Shown: one piece after another, positions 39,241 through 47,544 of the stretch
Layout: each line of letters opens with the position of its first letter
How positions within the stretch are numbered: position 1 is the first letter of the stretch
Assembly (NCBI RefSeq): GCF_001021065.1
Contig: NZ_CP011546.1
Location: forward strand, 1,736,001 to 1,800,000
Direction of reading: 5' to 3'
Source: Corynebacterium uterequi
Lineage (GTDB): Bacteria > Actinomycetota > Actinomycetes > Mycobacteriales > Mycobacteriaceae
DNA length: 64,000 nucleotides
Translations under genes and position numbers: made by a program
The notes under the pieces: generated by a model
Told to the model about the DNA's origin: nothing
Database searches by the model: none
The model's input: only the letters and a program-made list of their open reading frames with translations

Positions 39241-39290
39241 CCCTGAGGTTGCACAATCAGTGCCGACGATCTCGACCAGGAGTTACCCCC

Positions 39291-40727
39291 ATGACCCACT
39301 CCCCCAGCAGTACGAAATACCGCGCCGAACAGCGAAGAGTCATTGCTGGCACCACCATCGGTACCGCCATCGAGTGGTACGATTTTTTCCTCTACGCACA
39401 GGTCGCCGGGATCGTATTCAATACGATCATGTTCAGCGAGGACATGCCTGCCGGGGTTCGCACCATCATCGCCTTCCTCACCGTCGGCATCTCCTTCCTC
39501 TTCCGCCCGCTCGGCGCCTTCCTCGCCGGTCACTTCGCTGACCGCCTCGGCCGCCGCGTCGTACTCATGATCACGCTTATGACCATGGGTCTGGCCACCA
39601 CGCTCATCGGCCTGCTACCGACCTACGAAACGATCGGCATCGGCGCTCCGATCCTGCTGCTGGCGCTGCGCATCATCCAAGGCATCTCCGCCGGCGGCGA
39701 GTGGGGCTCCGCTGTTCTCCTCGCCGTCGAACACGCCCCGGCTCACCGACGCGGCCTTTTTGGCGCCGGGCCGCAGATCGGTACCCCGGCCGGACTGCTG
39801 CTCGCCTCGGGTGCGATGACCATCATGAACCTCATTGCCCCCGGCGATGCGTTCGTCGAATGGGGTTGGCGCGTGCCCTTCCTCTTCTCCTTCGTGCTCG
39901 TCCTCGTCGGCGTCTTCATTCGCCACGGTGTAGAGGAATCCCCCATCTACGCTGAGATGACCGACCGGCCCGACGTCGTCAAGGATCCCCGTCCCGTCGC
40001 CACCCTCTTTGGCCGCTACGGCGCCGTCCTCGTCGCCGCCGCCTTCATCATTGCCGGTAACGGCGCTGTGGGATACATGACCGTCGGCGGCTTTATCCAA
40101 GCCCACGCCATCCAGCCCGAAGGCCTGGCAATGGACCGTGGCCAGGTCCTCGCCGCCGTCACCCTGTCCGCCTTCACCTGGCTGATGACGACCCTGGCCA
40201 CCGGCTGGTTCTCTGACCTATTTGGGCGACGAAACGTCACCATCGTCGGCTTCCTCGTCCAGGCCATCGGCGTCGTCGCCCTGTTCCCCCTCGTCGACAC
40301 CGGCTCGCTGCGCTGGCTCACCGTCGCCCTCGTCTTCCTCACCTTGGGGTTGGGCATGACCTACGGCCAGCTGTCTTCGCTGTACGCCGAGGTCTTCCCC
40401 GCATCGATCCGCGGCTCCGGTACCTCTATCACCTACGCCGTGGGCTCCATCCTCGGCGGTGCCTTCGCCCCCATGATCGCCGCTGCCCTCGTCAACGCCA
40501 CCGGCGGTACCCGCGCCGTGACTGCCTACCTCCTCGGCATGACCTTCCTGGGACTTATCGGTGCGACGGTCCTTCGCGACCGCACCCGCATCCCCTTAGG
40601 CTCCGACTACGAAGCCATCCAACGCGGCAGCCACTTCCTGTGGCAGCCGGACTGGCGCCCCGCCGCCGCCCAGCTCGCGGCGGAGCTCGACGAGAAGAAC
40701 AAGGTCCTCGTCGGCGACCGAGCCTAA
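39291..40727 (+). CDS. MHS family MFS transporter
   Basis: A 478-residue membrane protein with twelve predicted hydrophobic segments. TTIGTAIEWYDFFLYAQVAG at the first helix and GHFADRLGRRVVLM in the first loop are signatures of the metabolite:H+ symporter family (shikimate, alpha-ketoglutarate, proline/betaine). The ATG at 39291 has AGGAG spaced 10 bases upstream. The divergent GntR regulator suggests an organic acid as the substrate, not demonstrated. Confidence 0.92.
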   Translation: MTHSPSSTKYRAEQRRVIAGTTIGTAIEWYDFFLYAQVAGIVFNTIMFSEDMPAGVRTIIAFLTVGISFLFRPLGAFLAGHFADRLGRRVVLMITLMTMGLATTLIGLLPTYETIGIGAPILLLALRIIQGISAGGEWGSAVLLAVEHAPAHRRGLFGAGPQIGTPAGLLLASGAMTIMNLIAPGDAFVEWGWRVPFLFSFVLVLVGVFIRHGVEESPIYAEMTDRPDVVKDPRPVATLFGRYGAVLVAAAFIIAGNGAVGYMTVGGFIQAHAIQPEGLAMDRGQVLAAVTLSAFTWLMTTLATGWFSDLFGRRNVTIVGFLVQAIGVVALFPLVDTGSLRWLTVALVFLTLGLGMTYGQLSSLYAEVFPASIRGSGTSITYAVGSILGGAFAPMIAAALVNATGGTRAVTAYLLGMTFLGLIGATVLRDRTRIPLGSDYEAIQRGSHFLWQPDWRPAAAQLAAELDEKNKVLVGDRA

Positions 40728-40917
40728 GGAGCATCACCGCGCGGGTGAATAAAATACCGGTGGCCCGGCACGCACCTGTGTTAGCTTCGAACCTCGACGC
40801 CGCAGCGCACGAGAGCCCTCACATCCTCGGCGTCTGAGATCCCCCGTTCGACGTTTCTGCGCTGCTCCGGAGCCCCGGAAAGCTGGCTAGCAGGAATCCA
40901 CCGAGAGAAAGTTCCTG

Positions 40918-42216
40918 ATGGATATCCGAAGCCGCATCGATTCCTCCCCCATGTCCACCCGCCAATGGCTCATCATCGCCGTCGCTGCCTTCGTCAACGC
41001 CCTCGACGGATATGACATCGTAGCCATGGCCTTTAGCTCCACAGCCGTGGTCGAAGAATTTGGTCTCAGCGGGACCCACCTCGGCTGGCTTCTGTCCTCA
41101 GCGCTGGTCAGTATCGGCGTCGGCTCCGTGGCACTGGCGCCACTCGCTGACCGTTTCGGCCGCCGACGCTTGGTCCTCATCTCCCTAACGCTCACCCTGG
41201 CAGGTCTTCTGCTCACCGCTGTTGCGTCCTCGACAGCCGCGCTCTTCGCCTACCGACTGCTCACTGGCGTCGGCGTCGGCGGCATTCTCACGTGCATGAC
41301 CGTTGTCGCCAGCGAATACTCAAACCGCCGCTACCGCGGCCTGGCCGTCGCCATCTACGCTTCCGGCTACGGGCTTGGCGCTACCCTCTGCGGCCTCATC
41401 GCTGCCCGCTTCATCCCCCGCTTCGGCTGGGAGGCGGTCTTTTACTCCGGGGCATTGCTCACGCTGGCGGCCATGATCCTCGTCGCCCTTGTTATGCCGG
41501 CCTCCCCGGCCTCACTTATCGCAAACGGTCAGGAAAGCGACGCGACGGCACCACTCACCACCCCGACGCGCTCGGCCGCCTCCTCACCTGCTGCCATTCT
41601 CACGCCACAATTCCGCCGAACCACCCTGCTGCTGTGGCTCGGGTTCGCCGTCATCACCTTCGCCTTCAACTTCGCCAACCAATGGACTCCCAAGCTGCTC
41701 ACCGAAGCAGGCCTATCCGCTCAGCAAGGAATCCTCGGCGGCATCATGCTCAGCTTTGGCGGCACCCTCGGCTCTCTCATCTTCGGCGCGTTGACGATCC
41801 GATTCAGCGCCCGCACCGTGCTCTTCTCCTACGCACTCGCCGGTGCGGGAATGCTCGTGGCCTTCATCTCCACGGCCGGAACATCGGTGCTCATGTTCGC
41901 CGCCGGAGTGGCGGTGGGAATGCTCCTGAACGGCTGCGTCACCGGAATGTACACCGTCACGCCGCTCGCTTACCCCGAAAACTTGCGGGCGACGGGTGTG
42001 GGTACCGCAATTGGTATCTCCCGGGCCGGAGCTATCCTTGGCCCAGTTCTCGTAGGGTATCTCGTCGATGCCGGATGGAGCCCGGCCGCGCTCTACGGTG
42101 GAGCATCCACCGTGTTGCTCCTCGCCGCCGCAGCCGCCTTCGCCCTACCGGCACCATTCTCCGCGGCCACAACTCCGGCAGCGAAGCGTGCTGATTCTTC
42201 GGTCCTCGTCGGCTAA
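40918..42216 (+). CDS. AAHS family aromatic acid:H+ symporter-like MFS transporter
   Basis: A 432-residue MFS protein with twelve hydrophobic segments. NALDGYDIVAMAFSS in helix 1 and LADRFGRRRLVLISL in the first loop are typical of the aromatic acid:H+ symporter family (PcaK, BenK, VanK). As remembered, C. glutamicum has benK and benE next to clpP2, and this gene lies in the same chromosomal interval. That supports benzoate or a related acid, but no catabolic enzymes for it are present here. GAGAAAG upstream is a weak SD. Confidence 0.88.
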   Translation: MDIRSRIDSSPMSTRQWLIIAVAAFVNALDGYDIVAMAFSSTAVVEEFGLSGTHLGWLLSSALVSIGVGSVALAPLADRFGRRRLVLISLTLTLAGLLLTAVASSTAALFAYRLLTGVGVGGILTCMTVVASEYSNRRYRGLAVAIYASGYGLGATLCGLIAARFIPRFGWEAVFYSGALLTLAAMILVALVMPASPASLIANGQESDATAPLTTPTRSAASSPAAILTPQFRRTTLLLWLGFAVITFAFNFANQWTPKLLTEAGLSAQQGILGGIMLSFGGTLGSLIFGALTIRFSARTVLFSYALAGAGMLVAFISTAGTSVLMFAAGVAVGMLLNGCVTGMYTVTPLAYPENLRATGVGTAIGISRAGAILGPVLVGYLVDAGWSPAALYGGASTVLLLAAAAAFALPAPFSAATTPAAKRADSSVLVG

Positions 42217-42317
42217 AAGCGCAGCTGAGTGAGGGCCTTTCCGGTTCTGTGCCCACCTGCTCGCCGCGATGCCTCATCAGAGCGCAGGGCGCTGCTAGGT
42301 GCTTGGGGGCTTACTGG

Positions 42318-44093
42318 TTAGATCTTGTTGGGATACGTGCCGTTCGGGTCATCCGGATCCTCATAAATCCACTCCCCAATCACCCCAGGCAACACCTTGC
42401 GCGGCTCACCCAACAACGCCAACCGATTCGCATCCCGCTCCACCTCAGTAATCATGATCTTCGGCGGACGCTTCTTACGCCCCTGCCCACGACCCGCGCC
42501 GGCGCCGGCGCCCATGCCACCAAACATGGGTGAAGAAGACTGTGAGGCCGGGGAGGCTGATGCCGGGGACCCGGATAGCGACGAGCCACCCGGGCCAGCA
42601 GGAGCACCGTACCCGGAACCGCCCGAAGAATACGGGGCAGACGGGGCGCGCCCCGACCCCACACCACGGCTAGTGCCATCAAGCGACGCCCACGACCCAC
42701 CAGCCCGACCGGCGGCACCTTTAGCAGCAGCGCCGCCGCCGGCACCACTGGCGCCTCTTACCCTGGTCACCCCACGACCAATCACACCCGTACCATCCGT
42801 CAACGGCCCACCCACACGAGGAACACCACTCGTTAGCATCCTCGCCGCCGGAGACAACCCACCAGCATCAATACTGCGCCCATTGACCAACACCCCACCC
42901 GGCGAAGTCATCGACGCGCCGTGTCCCGTGGTGGCCGCTGGGGTGGTCGTGGCCGTGACCGGGGCGGGTGGGTCCCACACAGACACTGTTGACGGATGCG
43001 TCCCCAACACCTCCGGGGTAACAAGCCCCGCATTATCGCCGAGCCCTGCGTGGCGGGCCATCTCCCTACTAATCGCATTCACCCCCGCCACCTTCTCAGG
43101 GTGAGCATCAGCAAAACCCAACACCGCATCCACCAATCCCTGCGGAGCGAGAAACCTCGTGCCATCAAACCCCACCCCAGCCCCATCAGCACTCGTAAAC
43201 GACGTTGTCGGGGACGGCATGCTCGACCACACCGGAGAGGTGAGACTTATCACCCTCGGGGTGATCGCTGACAGGGTTGCCTGGGTGGTCACCGCATTAT
43301 GTGCCAGTGCGACTCGTTCGATCATGTCCGCAACCCCAGCGGCCTCCGGGCCACCGGCGGCCATAGCCGTCAGCTCTGCCTTCAGTGCTTGCATGGCTGT
43401 GAGGTTGGCTAGACGTGCTGGCTCTAGCTCGGCGAGGGTGGTTTCAAAGTGAGTGGCGTTGGTAGCAATCGTTGTGCTCGCTGTGGCGGAGCGTTGGAGG
43501 CGGTTGATGATCGCATCGGTGGTCTCGCCGTAGTTGTTGGCGCCGATGTAGTTGGAGACGTCGATGAGGCCTTCACCGATGTTGGTAGCTGCCAGGGTGA
43601 TGTCCGCCCAGATGGGTAGCGATTGGGCAACCGCGCCAGCATTCGACGCGGCCAAGGCGGCAATCAACTGATCGAGGCTGGCGGCGGGGGTGACGAGTAC
43701 TTCTTGGTGGTGCATGCCCGCCACCTGCTCTAGCCCGCCGTGGGTGAAAGAACCCAGGGTGGCAGTACCAGCATCGCCGGTGTCTGCTCTGCGCAGGATA
43801 CGGGCGAAGAGGTCGTCTTGGTCTTCGTAAGCACGACGGGTGGTGATGAGATCGTCGGCGAGGGCTGATAATTCTTGAGCTACCTGGTTCATGACCATCT
43901 GTGCGGACCCGGGTGCGGTGTTCAGCGATAGGCCGTGGATGGTGCCGAGTTGGTCGTAACCCGAGGCGGTGGAGTAGGTCGAATTGATCGAGGCAAATCG
44001 TGCGTTTGTGGAGGTTCGCTCAGCAAACGGGATGTTGCCGTCAACTCCTCGGGCTGCGGCGTTGAATGATTCGGGTTCGATGATGAAGTTCAT
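42318..44093 (-). CDS. PPE/ESX-secretion-associated-like protein
   Basis: A 591-residue protein. Residues 1-270 are helical and Ala-rich, and YEDQD at 89-93 fits the YxxxD/E secretion motif of type VII substrates. Residues about 380-530 are Gly/Ser/Ala/Pro low-complexity sequence (GAGAGAGRGQGRKKR near the end). The last 55 residues (TEVERDANRLALLG...VLPGVIGEW) resemble the C-terminal motif of mycobacterial ESX-associated proteins. No signal peptide is seen. Its ATG overlaps the stop of the upstream DUF3558-like lipoprotein gene (ATGA), so the two are made together. It may be a secreted cell-surface protein. Confidence 0.7.
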   Translation of the reverse strand: MNFIIEPESFNAAARGVDGNIPFAERTSTNARFASINSTYSTASGYDQLGTIHGLSLNTAPGSAQMVMNQVAQELSALADDLITTRRAYEDQDDLFARILRRADTGDAGTATLGSFTHGGLEQVAGMHHQEVLVTPAASLDQLIAALAASNAGAVAQSLPIWADITLAATNIGEGLIDVSNYIGANNYGETTDAIINRLQRSATASTTIATNATHFETTLAELEPARLANLTAMQALKAELTAMAAGGPEAAGVADMIERVALAHNAVTTQATLSAITPRVISLTSPVWSSMPSPTTSFTSADGAGVGFDGTRFLAPQGLVDAVLGFADAHPEKVAGVNAISREMARHAGLGDNAGLVTPEVLGTHPSTVSVWDPPAPVTATTTPAATTGHGASMTSPGGVLVNGRSIDAGGLSPAARMLTSGVPRVGGPLTDGTGVIGRGVTRVRGASGAGGGAAAKGAAGRAGGSWASLDGTSRGVGSGRAPSAPYSSGGSGYGAPAGPGGSSLSGSPASASPASQSSSPMFGGMGAGAGAGRGQGRKKRPPKIMITEVERDANRLALLGEPRKVLPGVIGEWIYEDPDDPNGTYPNKI

Positions 44094-44746
44094 TTCTGCT
44101 CCCTGAGCTCGTTGTAGAGGCGGTAAAAGCTCTTGGTTGCGACCTCACAAAGCTCATCACCAGAGAAAACCCCGAGACGACTGCTAGCGTTCACCACAAA
44201 TAGTCCACGCTTAGTATCAACAGACAGACCGCATTCCTCTTCGTTCCTGAGGACAAGAACTCCTGGAACGTCCTCGAGAAAGTCATCGCTGGTAAATTCT
44301 GGATGAGCCAAAAATTGCTGATTTAAAGTCGGTCCGGCCGTCATGCTTTGAACAATCCTACTTACCGGATATTCCTTGCCATCCGTTAGTTTCTTGCTGA
44401 CGGGGCCCGAGCATCCATTCATACCGAAGGACGTGCCGCCTGACCTTGTGCCTCGTTTCATGCCGATGTCTTCGAGGATCTCTTCGGGGATTTCGTTGCA
44501 GGGGTCGATCCATTCTGGGTCTGGGGCGTTGGGGTCGCGTGGGCCGAGTTCGACGAATTCGCCGCTGAGGTAGAACCCTGGTGGCAGCTCGGTGTTGGTG
44601 ACTCTGGTGTAGGACGCGTTTGAACAGCTAGAAAGCGGCAGCAGGGACGCTGCCAACAGGACACCGAAAACTCGTCGGCGTAGTCGTCGGCCTTGCTGCC
44701 ATGAAGCAGTGCTGCCTGGTCGTGGCATGGTCATTGGTGCTGTCAT
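44090..44746 (-). CDS. DUF3558-like lipoprotein
   Basis: A 218-residue lipoprotein. An arginine-rich start (RRLRRRVFGVLLAASLLPL) precedes the lipobox LSSC (Cys41). The mature part has PCNEIPEEILEDIG and, later, MNGCSGPV, the paired-Cys layout of the actinobacterial DUF3558 family. It is coupled to the PPE-like gene by ATGA. GC content over its 5' half is visibly lower than that of the housekeeping genes, suggesting lateral origin. Function unknown; DUF3558 proteins often accompany ESX-related genes. Confidence 0.78.
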   Translation of the reverse strand: MTAPMTMPRPGSTASWQQGRRLRRRVFGVLLAASLLPLSSCSNASYTRVTNTELPPGFYLSGEFVELGPRDPNAPDPEWIDPCNEIPEEILEDIGMKRGTRSGGTSFGMNGCSGPVSKKLTDGKEYPVSRIVQSMTAGPTLNQQFLAHPEFTSDDFLEDVPGVLVLRNEEECGLSVDTKRGLFVVNASSRLGVFSGDELCEVATKSFYRLYNELREQK

Positions 44747-44934
44747 AATTTCCCCCGGGTGAGTATGGTTGGCACACTCTCTTAGACTCGCTTCGCTCCC
44801 GATCGGTTCCCGCCTCGTGGAGTTTCCGCCGTACAGCTACTGCGAGCTAGAAACCATTATCGCACCTAGGCTGCTTCGCCGCTGAGTAACTCGATCACTC
44901 GGCCGGGGATCCGCGGGGCGGCACCCCTTGTGGT

Positions 44935-45464
44935 GGCTACACGTGTAGCCGGTGGATTTCGCCCTTCGCTGTCACCGAAAACCCAGTGCTGCGCCAGGCG
45001 ATGCTCCCGGTGAGCGTGAAGGGCGAATCGCACCCCGTCAGACCCCAATGCCAGGTCCCCAGCCCGAGCACGTCGCATTCGCCACCATCCCGGGCCGCAA
45101 CCCAAAGCCACACCGCCCGCTATGCTCCGCATAGTCACTCACAGGAACTACCCAGCACGCAGCGAGGATCAGCGGATCCATAAGGCTACGGCAATAGTGG
45201 CTACACGTGTAGCCGGCGGATTTCGCCCTTCGCTGTCACCGAAGACCCAGTGCTGCGCCAGGCGATACTCCCGGTGAGCCTGAAGGGCGAATCGCACCCC
45301 GCCAGACCCCAATGCCAGGCTCCAGCCCGGCCCCTTCCCCCTACGCTCGGCATAGTCTCTCGTTGGAATCGCCCAGCCGGCTGCAGCGCCATCGGATCCA
45401 TAAGGCCACGGCAATAGTGGCTACGGCAATAGTGGCTACGGCAATAGTGGCTACACGTGTAGCC
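44935..45464. repeat. Nested repeat: long direct repeats bounded by a perfect palindrome
   Basis: GGCTACACGTGTAGCC, a perfect 16-bp palindrome, occurs at 44935-44950, 45199-45214 and 45449-45464. The segments following the first two copies are alike for about 150 bp, then diverge, then match again just before the next palindrome. Each contains an imperfect inverted repeat (CGCCCTTC...TCACCG and CGGTGAG...GAAGGGCG), so a long hairpin could form. Copy 1 is 264 bp and copy 2 is 250 bp. This may be a corynebacterial intergenic repeat or a mobile-element derivative. Confidence 0.85.
45408..45452. repeat. 15-bp tandem microrepeat, three units
   Basis: ACGGCAATAGTGGCT is repeated head to tail at 45408-45422, 45423-45437 and 45438-45452, directly before the third palindrome. 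A single unit precedes the second palindrome (45188-45202). Unit number therefore differs between the two long repeats, as in a variable-number repeat. Confidence 0.9.
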
Positions 45465-45674
45465 GCTCACCCCTCTCGGAGCAATGACACTCAGCCATCC
45501 TGCGGGCAAGGAGCCGAACCGGCTTCTGTATCAAACACAAATCCACGAAACCCAACTGCGATTACCTCGGAGCACACACCACACACCGCCCCAAACATGA
45601 TCCAGCCTTCGAGGCATCCTATGCGCCTCACCCCTTATGCGGACTCGGGGCCCCAAGGCGCTACCTCACTCTGC

Positions 45675-45968
45675 CTATTCGTTGAGGTAATACGCCAAAG
45701 CGTCCGGATGTTGCGCCAGCGGCGTAAGTGTGTGAGCCAGGAAGGCAAACATCGGGCTGCCTTCGAGAATGGAATGCAAGCGGTCGAGATCGTCGGTGTC
45801 ATAGATCGAGTACTGGGATCGTTCACCAACGACTTGCCACAGCGCTTTAATGACACCCGTATGTTGGAGGTTTGTCACATAGTCGCGTTCGCGTTGAAGA
45901 AAATCGGCGCGGATTTCCGGGTCCATGTCGGCGGGCAGAGCCACGTCGGTTCGGATGAGAAACAGCAT
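45675..45968 (-). CDS. catC: Muconolactone delta-isomerase family protein (CatC-like)
   Basis: A 97-residue protein matching muconolactone isomerase length and sequence: MLFLIRTDVALP at the start, LWQVVGERSQYSIYD in the middle and LTPLAQHP at the end. CatC isomerises muconolactone in the catechol branch of the beta-ketoadipate pathway. No catA, catB or pca genes are nearby in the window. In C. glutamicum, as remembered, the cat/ben/pca genes occupy the clpX-clpP2 interval, so this looks like an orphan left from that island. The ATG at 45968 begins the conserved sequence. SD GGAAAGG lies upstream. Confidence 0.85.
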   Translation of the reverse strand: MLFLIRTDVALPADMDPEIRADFLQRERDYVTNLQHTGVIKALWQVVGERSQYSIYDTDDLDRLHSILEGSPMFAFLAHTLTPLAQHPDALAYYLNE

Positions 45969-46054
45969 TGAATTCCTTTCCGAGGATCGCTCGACGCCGC
46001 CGCGGGCGTCGCCGAGCGACACGGACGGCGACGCCCCCTCAGTGCTATAAGCAG

Positions 46055-46678
46055 TTACCCGCGCAGCTTGCGGTACTCGTAGACCTGGTCCACGATGCCG
46101 TATTCCACGGCTTCCTCCGCGGTGAGGATCTTGTCGCGGTCGGTGTCTTCGCGAACCTGCTCCGCGGTGCGATTGGTGTGCTTTGCCAGCGTGGTTTCCA
46201 TCAGCCGGCGCATACGTTCAATTTCCTTAGCCTGGATTTCCAGGTCAGAGACCTGGCCCTGGGTGCCCTGAGTGGCGGGCTGGTGAATGAGCACGCGGCT
46301 GTTGGGCAGCACGCCTCGCTTGCCGGGGGCGCCGGCGGCGAGCAGCACAGCTGCGGCAGAGGCGGCCTGGCCCAGGCAGACGGTCTGGACATCGGGCCGC
46401 ACGTACTGCATGGTGTCGTAGATCGCCATGAGTGCGGTGAAGGACCCGCCCGGGGAGTTGATGTACATGGTGATGTCACGGTCCGGGTCCTGGGACTCCA
46501 GAACCAGCAGCTGGGCCATGATGTCATTGGCCGACGTGTCGTCCACCTGGGTGCCCAGGAAGATGATGCGCTCTTCGAAGAGCTTCGAGTACGGGTTCGT
46601 TTCCTTGGTGCCGTAGCTGGAGTGCTCGATAAAGGACGGCAGAACGTAACGGGACTGCGGAAGTGCAAAGTTGTTCAT
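46055..46678 (-). CDS. clpP2: ATP-dependent Clp protease proteolytic subunit 2
   Basis: A 207-residue serine peptidase of the ClpP family, working with ClpX or ClpC. The catalytic Ser is in [12 protein letters not shown] (Ser107) and the His in RVLIHQPA (His132). An N-terminal extension of about 30 residues precedes the handle domain, as in actinobacterial ClpP2. It lies 21 bp downstream of clpP1 in the same operon. Actinobacterial ClpP1 and ClpP2 form a mixed tetradecamer. Confidence 0.96.
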   Translation of the reverse strand: MNNFALPQSRYVLPSFIEHSSYGTKETNPYSKLFEERIIFLGTQVDDTSANDIMAQLLVLESQDPDRDITMYINSPGGSFTALMAIYDTMQYVRPDVQTVCLGQAASAAAVLLAAGAPGKRGVLPNSRVLIHQPATQGTQGQVSDLEIQAKEIERMRRLMETTLAKHTNRTAEQVREDTDRDKILTAEEAVEYGIVDQVYEYRKLRG

Positions 46679-46699
46679 CGTGAAAGTCCTCCCCTGATG

Positions 46700-47299
46700 C
46701 TAGTTAGTGATCTGGCCGTTGCTGGCGTGGGTAATGACGTGGTCGACGATGCCGTATTCCTTTGCCTCGGCGGCGGTGAACCAGCGGTCGCGGTCGGAGT
46801 CCTTCGTAATCTGTTCGAAGGTCTGCCCGGTGTGTTCCGCAATGAGCTGGGCCATCTCTCGCTTCGTCTGGGCGAATTGCTCAGCCTGGATGGAGATGTC
46901 CGCCGCAGTACCGCCGATGCCGGCGGAGGGCTGGTGCATCATGATGCGGGCGTGGGGAAGGGCGAAGCGCTTGCCCTTCGTGCCGCCGGACAGCAGGAAC
47001 TGCCCCATGGAGGCCGCCAGTCCCATGCCGTAGGTGGCGATGTCGCAGGGCGAGTACTTCATGGTGTCGTAAATCGCCATGCCGGCGGTCACCGATCCGC
47101 CGGGAGAGTTGATGTAGAGCGAGATGTCCCGGGTCGGGTCTTCGGCGCTGAGGAGCAGGATCTGTGCGCACAGCTTGTTGGCGATGTCGTCGTCGACCTG
47201 CTGGCCCAGGAAAATGATGCGCTCGCGCAGGAGGCGCTCATATACCGAGTCGCCGAGGTTCATTCCGCCGGGTGCGGACATGGTGAGCTTGTCAGTCAT
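46700..47299 (-). CDS. clpP1: ATP-dependent Clp protease proteolytic subunit 1
   Basis: A 199-residue ClpP peptidase with Ser97 in [13 protein letters not shown] and His122 in [11 protein letters not shown]. It is the first gene of clpP1-clpP2. SD AAGGAG lies 8-13 bp ahead of its ATG. A ClgR-type operator about 80 bp upstream (47381-47398) indicates activation by ClgR, as known for corynebacterial clpP1P2. The trigger factor gene lies further upstream with a hairpin terminator in between. Confidence 0.97.
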   Translation of the reverse strand: MTDKLTMSAPGGMNLGDSVYERLLRERIIFLGQQVDDDIANKLCAQILLLSAEDPTRDISLYINSPGGSVTAGMAIYDTMKYSPCDIATYGMGLAASMGQFLLSGGTKGKRFALPHARIMMHQPSAGIGGTAADISIQAEQFAQTKREMAQLIAEHTGQTFEQITKDSDRDRWFTAAEAKEYGIVDHVITHASNGQITN

Positions 47300-47380
47300 G
47301 AAAAAGCCACTCCTTAGATATCTGTTGTGGTCACCTCATCGGCTACCACCCTACTAGCCGGGTTGCTTCATCCACCGCCG

Positions 47381-47398
47381 TGTTCGCTGAGAGCGTTG
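47381..47398. promoter_or_regulatory. ClgR binding site upstream of clpP1P2
   Basis: TGTTCGCTGAGAGCGTTG matches every position of the ClgR consensus remembered from C. glutamicum (WNNWCGCYNANRGCGWWS). Its position, 82 bp before the clpP1 start, suits an activator. ClgR induces Clp protease genes under proteotoxic and heat stress. Confidence 0.88.
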
Positions 47399-47498
47399 CC
47401 GAAGCTCCGCAGCAGCCGGACAGCGGCATCAACGCGGCCCCGCAGCGGCCCCACGACGGCGACGAAAGGCATGAAAAGGCCGTGAAAGGTATAGCAAG

Positions 47499-47526
47499 GC
47501 CCTCCCCACTATCTCGCGGGGAGGGC
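47499..47526 (-). terminator. Terminator of tig
   Basis: GCCCTCCCC (47499-47507) and GGGGAGGGC (47518-47526) form a perfect 9-bp stem with a 10-base loop, 18 bp past the tig stop on the minus strand. It separates tig from clpP1. The downstream U content is low. Confidence 0.8.
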
Positions 47527-47544
47527 TCGCACGAAGGCTAGGTG

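Larger units (their letters stand above)
44747..45674. other. Gene-free repeat region between the lipoprotein and CatC-like genes
   Basis: No convincing gene is present in these 928 bp. The first 130 bp hold the lipoprotein promoter region. From 44935 to 45464 there are three copies of a 16-bp palindrome, two diverged long repeats and a 15-bp microrepeat. The remainder to 45674 shows nothing identifiable. Confidence 0.7.

Noticed and set aside
44866..45138. A 90-codon minus-strand frame, with a similar frame in the second repeat copy (45169-45414)
   Set aside because: The shared peptide is just the translation of the DNA repeat. Differences between copies change amino acids as freely as silent sites, and there is no SD or known family.
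45408..45452. Possible CRISPR array from the tandem repeats
   Set aside because: Units are 15 bp, directly adjacent with no spacers, and no cas genes are present.
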